A DNA stretch of 57,176 bases from Promethearchaeota archaeon (GTDB lineage: Archaea > Asgardarchaeota > Lokiarchaeia > Sigyniarchaeales > SOKP01): positions 1 to 57,176 of the forward strand of contig JAEOTP010000049.1 of assembly GCA_016839765.1 (NCBI GenBank), read 5' to 3'. A program made the translations under genes and the position numbers. How positions within the stretch are numbered: the stretch's first letter is position 1; each line of letters opens with the position of its first letter. Of this stretch, positions 51,883 through 57,176 are shown in pieces. Below the pieces are notes generated by a model. The model was not told the DNA's origin and searched no databases. It saw only the letters and a program-made list of their open reading frames with translations.

Positions 51883-52617
51883 TTAAGAATTTTCATTAAA
51901 CTCTTCAAATTCAGAGCTTGAGTAATTAAAATCTCTTTTAATGGATTCAACACTTTCAAGACATTTTTCAATTAATCTCTCTTCTGAATCTCTTATATAA
52001 GAAGCTGTTCTTGCTAAGTGAACATTCTCCATAAACTCATGATATATATCACCTTTATAACCCATAAATTGTGCAAATTTTTTTGGATTTAAAATATGGA
52101 CATTCATACTATAAGGAATATCTTCGCTAATAAGTTGCGGGTTTTTAGCATGAATAGGAACAAGAATTAGAGCTTTATCTTTATCTTGATATCCTCGTAA
52201 ACTATGATCAATAGCTGCTCGTTTAGAAGCCCCAATATAATAGTCAACATTTATAATTTCAATTTTAGGATGCTCTTGAGTAAACTTTTCCGCTAGGGGA
52301 GATAATTGTTTAAAATTTTCATTAACAATAATAGAATTATCTCCATTGCCACTTACTTCATAAAACGAATGGCAGTTTTTTCTTCTTGTATGTTTTAAAA
52401 ATGTATCTTCAACAGTCCAATGAAGATTTTTACCAATATTTGAATAAACATTTGATAGATTAGGAGTATATCCTGCTTCAATAACAAGTTCATTATAGAT
52501 TATATCCCTTCTATGGATTGCTTTGAAGAAATCATAATGATTATTTTCTAATAAAGTGTTAGTACCAGGGGTTTGACCCTCAGAAATAACTTGTTTTTTA
52601 ATTCGTACATTATAGAG
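51883..52617 (-). CDS. 3' part of a two-frame gene (-1 frame), unknown function
   Basis: Open for 244 codons in the -1 frame relative to the gene ending at 52548; only the last 74 codons follow an in-frame ATG (52107). The upstream part is coding in character: YNELVIEAGYTPNLSNVYSN, HWTVEDTFLKHTRRKNCHSF, IEIINVDYYIGASKRAAID, KALILVPIHAKNPQLI. If joined at the heptamer 52593-52599, the product is 364 residues (128 + 236). No family recognised; an alpha-beta enzyme domain seems likely from the strand wording. Confidence 0.6.
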   Translation of the reverse strand, partial: LYNVRIKKQVISEGQTPGTNTLLENNHYDFFKAIHRRDIIYNELVIEAGYTPNLSNVYSNIGKNLHWTVEDTFLKHTRRKNCHSFYEVSGNGDNSIIVNENFKQLSPLAEKFTQEHPKIEIINVDYYIGASKRAAIDHSLRGYQDKDKALILVPIHAKNPQLISEDIPYSMNVHILNPKKFAQFMGYKGDIYHEFMENVHLARTASYIRDSEERLIEKCLESVESIKRDFNYSSSEFEEFNENS

Positions 52618-52976
52618 TTATGCTCTAACATGAATGAGTAAATTGCTATGACATCTACCTTTCCAGATAACCCTGGAAATGTTTTTTTTAGGAAATTAAG
52701 TAGAGCATGTCCTTTTATTAAGCCATCTTTTGGATTTAATGCTTTAAGAAAGAACTCCCATACAATCTGGTTTCCAATGGAAGTAAGTTCTAGTCCATAG
52801 ACAGTATCATCTTGGAAATAGTTTCGGAGCCATGTTTTTTCGATTTTATATTCTTTTTCCTTGCGAAAATCAAAGAAAATTTCCTTTTCTTGTTTAGCAG
52901 GTCCTTGAGTAATTCTAACTTTTGCTTGCCAAAATTCTGGATTCAATTCATTCACCAAACAAGCAAAACTTAACAA
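52548..52976 (-). CDS. 5' part of a two-frame gene (0 frame), unknown function
   Basis: 142 codons starting at TTG (52974-52976), whose start overlaps the stop of the upstream gene (TTGTTAA), which suggests translational coupling. The protein (FWQAKVRITQGPAKQEKEI, NQIVWEFFLKALNPKDG, VDVIAIYSFMLEHNS) ends with 14 residues of low similarity to anything after the heptamer at codons 126-128 (TTA AAA AAC), so the natural continuation is probably the -1 frame. Function unknown. Confidence 0.6.
   Translation of the reverse strand: MLSFACLVNELNPEFWQAKVRITQGPAKQEKEIFFDFRKEKEYKIEKTWLRNYFQDDTVYGLELTSIGNQIVWEFFLKALNPKDGLIKGHALLNFLKKTFPGLSGKVDVIAIYSFMLEHNSIMYELKNKLFLRVKPLVLTLY
52593..52599 (-). promoter_or_regulatory. 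candidate -1 ribosomal frameshift site A_AAA_AAC
   Basis: On the minus strand the zero frame reads TTA AAA AAC, an exact X_XXY_YYZ heptamer. Twelve nt downstream a small hairpin AGGG-TCAAAC-CCCT (52580-52567) could form. Slippage by -1 opens 236 further codons. A homopolymer indel in A6 would look the same. Confidence 0.45.
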
Positions 52977-53389
52977 TATAGATTATAGAATATTTTATCT
53001 GATTTGTTTTTTGGGGCATGTTCCTTCCTTTCAGTTTTAGGAGCCCATTCTGGTCCTTGTTTTAAATTAAATTTTATCCACATTATTTCTAGTTCTTCTT
53101 GACCATATGGTTCTACAAACACATATAGTTCTGAAGCGTCTATCCTAAAAAAAAGCTGTCTAATTTTATAATATGTTTTGTGTTGGTTATCATATAAGAC
53201 AATTCCTTTCCGAATGCAAGATGCTTCAGCACCTGTATAATAGTCAAACCATCGTTTCTCATTCAGTTCGTCAATAAAGCATGCTACAACTCTTTTTCCA
53301 TCAAGCCATTCATCATGATACCGAGCTCTTCTCTCTTCGCTAGTCTTACTTCCATATTTTCCTTTATTGATTTTGTCAGTTTTACTCAT
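52970..53389 (-). CDS. hypothetical protein, first gene of the two-frame operon
   Basis: 139 residues, no signal peptide. N-terminus basic (KGKYGSKTSEERRARYHDEW), then a beta-rich part (KRVVACFIDELNEKRWFDYY, ASCIRKGIVLY, TYYKIRQLFFRIDASELYVF) and a charged C-terminal tail. Its stop overlaps the TTG start of the next gene by 3 nt, so the two are translated from one message. No homologous family recognised. Confidence 0.55.
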   Translation of the reverse strand: MSKTDKINKGKYGSKTSEERRARYHDEWLDGKRVVACFIDELNEKRWFDYYTGAEASCIRKGIVLYDNQHKTYYKIRQLFFRIDASELYVFVEPYGQEELEIMWIKFNLKQGPEWAPKTERKEHAPKNKSDKIFYNLYC

Positions 53390-53458
53390 AATTATGGTTT
53401 AAAATTAAAGCATTTAAAGAAAAAAAAAAAAATAAATTTAAAAAAAAAATAAATTTAA

Positions 53459-56400
53459 TTATATTTTAAAATGAATGACTTGTTTTTTTCTATAAATAAG
53501 TCCTACCAAGCCCATCAGAATGGAAATGAAATATATAATATATCTTGAGTCGTTTAGATTTAGTGAATTTAAATTAAGTGATACAGGTAAATCCAACATG
53601 GAAGTACCATAAAATAATACTCCATCACCGAGTGCGAATGCTTTTAATAAGTCTTTCCCTCTGTGAATTATGATATAGATCTTTCCTTGGGATCCACTAC
53701 CACGATAATATTCAATATTTCTCCATACGTAATGCGTTGTAATTTCCCATGAAGCTGACTGATCACCTATTTCTATCTTAATTAAATCATCTGAAATAAA
53801 CAATTTAGACTCACTTCTATACCATTTCCCTTCAATACGCAGCGCCCCATAACCTTCGAATATATACTTAAATTCTTCCATCACGACAAATATGGAAAGC
53901 CTAGTAAATTCTCCATAGATTATATTATTTACAGTATCAATTCCCGTTGTAACATCAGTCCATCCCGTTGATGGATCCCAATGGAATAACCTCAAATTTT
54001 CTTCGTTTCCTTGTACTTTGGTCTCATTATAGGGGATAGCTAAAGAAATAAATCCCGAGTAGGAGGCATCGGTTGTAATGGCATAATAATCTCCTGCTAC
54101 TTCAAAACCACTGGGGGGATCAGGTTCTTCTTCGCTTTTTTCTATAGTAGTCATTCCACCACTGGTAACTTCACTAAATGTTATATTTACCCCAGTAATT
54201 TCATCTATAACTTCCACATCGGAGCCTGGGGGTGTATTTCCTTTTTCCAAGACTTCTGGATCTACACCAATATATGTTTCAAAATACTTATCTTCATATC
54301 CAGCAGCAGAAATTACCATTATTAATAGGATAGGATCTTCTCCTGGTGCTATTGTTATTGGTTCCAAAGAAACAAAATACAATCCATTTCCCAGATTCTG
54401 AACATCCGTAGAAACATCATTCCCATTCCACCACATCTGGGTTGTCGCTGAATCAATCCCTTGACCAATCTCATCAAATACAAAGAAGGTTAAATTAAAG
54501 TGTTCGAGTGAGTAAAAATTATCAGTTATCTCTACTTGTATAAATTTAACAATTACGGGTACATTTTTAATAATATTTACTTCTTCGCTCCATTCATTAT
54601 CAAATATATCTTTTACGTAAAAAGTTATGGTCACTAGTCCATTTGGAATACTATCCCAAATATCTTGATCTATGTATCCGAATAATCCTGTGAAATTGGT
54701 AGTAGTAACACCATTATCAAGAGTATACCAAGTAGAAATTAAATAGGTTTCATCAACAAATATATGAAATGCAGGTGCGAGTTCTCGAAATTCTTGATTT
54801 TCAAATGGTAAATTAATTATTATATAGGGTGCAAAAAAGCCAAGGGGAAAATAGTCTTTGCTTCCTGAAGTTCCAGAAACATTATAAGGAGTATCTCCAA
54901 TACCATCATAATCTTCATCAAAATTTCCATAATCATCCCAATAATTTCCAATTAATCCATTGTCCCATCTGTTGTTGGTACCATTATCCACAGCACTTAA
55001 TCCATTTCCAAGGAATTTATTGTTGTAGATGAGGTTCCAATCTGAAGAATCATCAATTGCTATACCACTCATTTCGTTATTTATTATATCATTTGCTTGA
55101 ATAGTATTATTATCACTTTCGATCAAAATTACTCCGTTTTCTGAGCTGTTATTAATCAAATTCTCGTAAAAATCATTATTTTCCGAATATTCAAGCCATA
55201 TTCCGTTTTTACTAGTAATTATATCATTATTAGAAATAATATTATAATCCCCAACTTGAAGGCATATTCCATTCCCATCATAATTCAAAATTGTATTATT
55301 TGAAATCGTATTTCCTTCGAATCTAATTAATATTCCTCCTGTATAATATGATCCTGACCCACAATCACTTATGTTATTGAGAATGACTTTATTATAGCTC
55401 CCCTCTATAAATATCCCGTAACCCCTATTATTTGTTAAAATGTTTTCCAAAATGATATTATTATCGCCATCAACTCTAATACCACTGCCGGTATCATTCA
55501 CATTATTCCTCAATATAAGATTGTTATAACTACTTAATAATTGTATTCCATCGTAGTAATCATTAGTACATATTATATTTTCTGAAATTGTATTATTATG
55601 AGATTGCGATAAACGTATACAACTAGAATATATTTCGAATAATTGGTTGTAAGTTATATTATTATAATGAGATTTATCTAAAAGAATACCTCTTCCTGCA
55701 CCATTGATTATATTCTTAATTATTGTTATATTATTACAATGTTCTAAACCTATCCCTCTATAACCATTGAAATTCGCAGTATTTTTTGAAATAATTGTAT
55801 CATTACTTTCTAATAAAAGTATTCCAGAATTTTGATTATTTGCAATATTCTCATATACCATATTATCAGCGCTTTTATTCAGAAGAATTCCGGCATACCC
55901 GCCCCCGCCCGAACATGTATTATTTAAAAGTTTACCTTTATGAACATTTACTAGTTTAATAGCTGCATGTCCTACATTAGATATAAAGCAATTTTTTATT
56001 ATAAAATGATTGTAAGAATTTTTGATGAGTATACCGGAACCAGTACCTTCAGCGTCTATGATAAAATTTTCAATAATGTATGGATTACTCCACGTTCCAG
56101 AGCCATAACACCAACCTTCGTTAAAAGCATGAGCCCAATTATTATCTGGATCTGAATCATCTATAAATATATGAGTGTATTTTGTAAAATAAAAAGCAAT
56201 GTCATCAATGCGTATACGCCCACCTTCAATAGGCATACTTCCTGTAGCAAACGAAGACCAAGTTACATCTGAAACATTTGATGTAATAGGATTGTCATAT
56301 TCTAATGTATATCCAGCTCCATATCGAATGCCATTGAGATCAAACATCCATCCACTGAACCTTAGGTTAAAATAAATGACCACATCTAACCATTGATTAT

Positions 56401-56959
56401 AAGGATAATTGGTGATATTTTCAACAAAATCCCTGTTCCATATTATTCCTGTATTGGCATTTCCCGCCCAGACCATGTAGATTGCACGCTCTCTGTTTGA
56501 TGTTACGATAGCTATTTCCAAACCTGCAATATCATGTTTATATATACGAAAATGAATTTCTCCAGCTTGGAAAGTGTCCCCGTAATAGGAAACATTGTCT
56601 CTAATCCACAATCTACGAGCGTCTATTCCGTAGCTAGTTTTATGAATTAGTACATGATTTTGCTGGTCATCCCCGCGATTAGCAACTTCAACGGAACCAT
56701 CTGCTGGATCTTCTTTGACACTCAAGGTTGTTCCGAATGGATCTTCACCTATAATATTATCTTCAAAATCGTAAAAATGTAGTAGGTTATCTTCATCCTG
56801 CAGTTTAGGTAAATACTGTTCTTGAGTGGTCGATGTAATCGTGTTATTATCTTTAAGTAAAAAAAGTGGCATAATAGTTGAGCTACATAAGAAAATCAAG
56901 AATATGCCTACTAAAACTATTTTAATCTGTTTATCTCTTATTTTTTTTCCTTTTTTCAT
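53459..56959 (-). CDS. large beta-helix surface protein with LamG-like and Ig-like domains
   Basis: 1166 residues. It has a signal peptide (IVLVGIFLIFLCSSTIMPLF, about 15-34) and a jelly-roll/LamG-like domain at about 60-262 (LLHFYDFEDNIIGEDPFGTT, RIRIDDIAFYF). The GSGTWSNPYIIENFIIDAEG motif opens a parallel beta-helix (about 280-680) with NNTI-type rungs, then Ig-like strands (about 715-810) and a mainly beta region. A C-terminal membrane helix (YIIYFISILMGLVGLIY) ends in KK. Rungs are less repetitive than in the protein at 48648, so it is older. Extracellular adhesin or carbohydrate-active role is plausible; no catalytic residues identified. Confidence 0.85.
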   Translation of the reverse strand: MKKGKKIRDKQIKIVLVGIFLIFLCSSTIMPLFLLKDNNTITSTTQEQYLPKLQDEDNLLHFYDFEDNIIGEDPFGTTLSVKEDPADGSVEVANRGDDQQNHVLIHKTSYGIDARRLWIRDNVSYYGDTFQAGEIHFRIYKHDIAGLEIAIVTSNRERAIYMVWAGNANTGIIWNRDFVENITNYPYNQWLDVVIYFNLRFSGWMFDLNGIRYGAGYTLEYDNPITSNVSDVTWSSFATGSMPIEGGRIRIDDIAFYFTKYTHIFIDDSDPDNNWAHAFNEGWCYGSGTWSNPYIIENFIIDAEGTGSGILIKNSYNHFIIKNCFISNVGHAAIKLVNVHKGKLLNNTCSGGGGYAGILLNKSADNMVYENIANNQNSGILLLESNDTIISKNTANFNGYRGIGLEHCNNITIIKNIINGAGRGILLDKSHYNNITYNQLFEIYSSCIRLSQSHNNTISENIICTNDYYDGIQLLSSYNNLILRNNVNDTGSGIRVDGDNNIILENILTNNRGYGIFIEGSYNKVILNNISDCGSGSYYTGGILIRFEGNTISNNTILNYDGNGICLQVGDYNIISNNDIITSKNGIWLEYSENNDFYENLINNSSENGVILIESDNNTIQANDIINNEMSGIAIDDSSDWNLIYNNKFLGNGLSAVDNGTNNRWDNGLIGNYWDDYGNFDEDYDGIGDTPYNVSGTSGSKDYFPLGFFAPYIIINLPFENQEFRELAPAFHIFVDETYLISTWYTLDNGVTTTNFTGLFGYIDQDIWDSIPNGLVTITFYVKDIFDNEWSEEVNIIKNVPVIVKFIQVEITDNFYSLEHFNLTFFVFDEIGQGIDSATTQMWWNGNDVSTDVQNLGNGLYFVSLEPITIAPGEDPILLIMVISAAGYEDKYFETYIGVDPEVLEKGNTPPGSDVEVIDEITGVNITFSEVTSGGMTTIEKSEEEPDPPSGFEVAGDYYAITTDASYSGFISLAIPYNETKVQGNEENLRLFHWDPSTGWTDVTTGIDTVNNIIYGEFTRLSIFVVMEEFKYIFEGYGALRIEGKWYRSESKLFISDDLIKIEIGDQSASWEITTHYVWRNIEYYRGSGSQGKIYIIIHRGKDLLKAFALGDGVLFYGTSMLDLPVSLNLNSLNLNDSRYIIYFISILMGLVGLIYRKKQVIHFKI

Positions 56960-57057
56960 TAGATTTCACCTTTAAAAGGTTTTATCATATTATTGGATTA
57001 TAATTGTATTTAACATTTTTGTAAGCAATCCTAAAATATCATTTCATAAAATTTTTC

Positions 57058-57066
57058 TTTATATAG
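57058..57066 (+). promoter_or_regulatory. TATA box for the gene starting at 57134
   Basis: TTTATATAG lies 68 nt before the ATG at 57134, in the divergent region shared with the large surface protein. A GAGG ribosome-binding motif sits at 57121-57124, ten nt before the start. Confidence 0.5.
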
Positions 57067-57133
57067 ATCTGCCGTAAGAGAAGAATAACATAATTCTAAC
57101 TATAAGGAGTAGAAGAATTAGAGGAATAAAATC

Positions 57134-57176
57134 ATGAAAAGAAAATATCATATTAGAAAAAATTCTATTCAAAACA
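57134..57176 (+). CDS. start of a gene truncated by the window end
   Basis: ATG at 57134 preceded by GAGGAATAAAATC, with a TATA box 68 nt upstream. Only 14 codons are present (MKRKYHIRKNSIQN), basic and compatible with the n-region of a signal peptide or a small basic protein. The product cannot be identified. Confidence 0.5.
   Translation, partial: MKRKYHIRKNSIQN

Overview
The window is AT-rich archaeal chromosomal DNA, most probably from an Asgard archaeon of the Lokiarchaeia type. Archaeal markers are abundant: both family-D DNA polymerase subunits, Cdc6/Orc1, RpoB and RpoH, TFE, MBF1, NAC, the proteasome-activating nucleotidase PAN, Cbf5, NusA-type KH protein, CDP-archaeol synthase, RtcB with archease, and MfnA. 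The Asgard signature is an enlarged 3' part of the 23S rRNA (expansion at the ES39 position) together with eukaryote-like small GTPases, roadblock and longin-like domains. No ribosomal protein cluster or 16S gene is present, so the lineage call rests on these features.

Layout. 1-570: 3' end of a 23S rRNA gene. 0.6-7.5 kb: small zinc-ribbon and hypothetical genes, a nitrilase, an AN1 zinc-finger protein, an SCP2 protein, two longin-like proteins and a Ras-superfamily GTPase; a compact three-stem inverted-repeat element lies at 4772-4872. 7.5-15 kb: branched-chain aminotransferase, tRNA-Cys, PanB and MfnA (three genes pointing to coenzyme A precursors), plus a 590-residue GTPase with a low-complexity tail ending in a zinc ribbon. 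15-25 kb: anaerobic ribonucleotide reductase, cupin, a NAC/PUA/PAN group, MBF1, a molybdopterin oxidoreductase, TFE. 25-35 kb: RpoB-RpoH without RpoA genes, a methyltransferase, Cbf5, tRNA-Lys, ThiL, a tRNA that can only be folded after removing two hairpin-containing inserts, and a roadblock-GTPase fusion. 35-46.5 kb: tRNA-Leu, DP2, DP1, a SWIM-like protein, Cdc6, CarS, NusA-like protein, archease and RtcB.

From 46.5 kb the content becomes accessory. It holds a hypothetical RHH-like protein; a cassette of a zinc-ribbon membrane protein and a parallel beta-helix surface protein, flanked by 39-bp direct repeats and surrounded by decayed copies of itself; a longin/winged-helix ORF without a usable start codon; a two-frame gene joined by a classic A_AAA_AAC heptamer (candidate -1 frameshift or homopolymer indel); and a 1166-residue beta-helix surface protein. 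The last bases begin a new gene with a clear TATA box and ribosome binding site.

How the parts connect: PolD and Cdc6 form a replication group; RtcB and archease are the ligation machinery needed by intron-containing tRNAs such as the one at 33.8 kb; NAC, PUA protein and PAN link translation and proteolysis; the three GTPases and three longin-like proteins are candidate pieces of an Asgard GTPase-regulatory network. All calls were made by reading the sequence and conceptual translations; no database search was possible.
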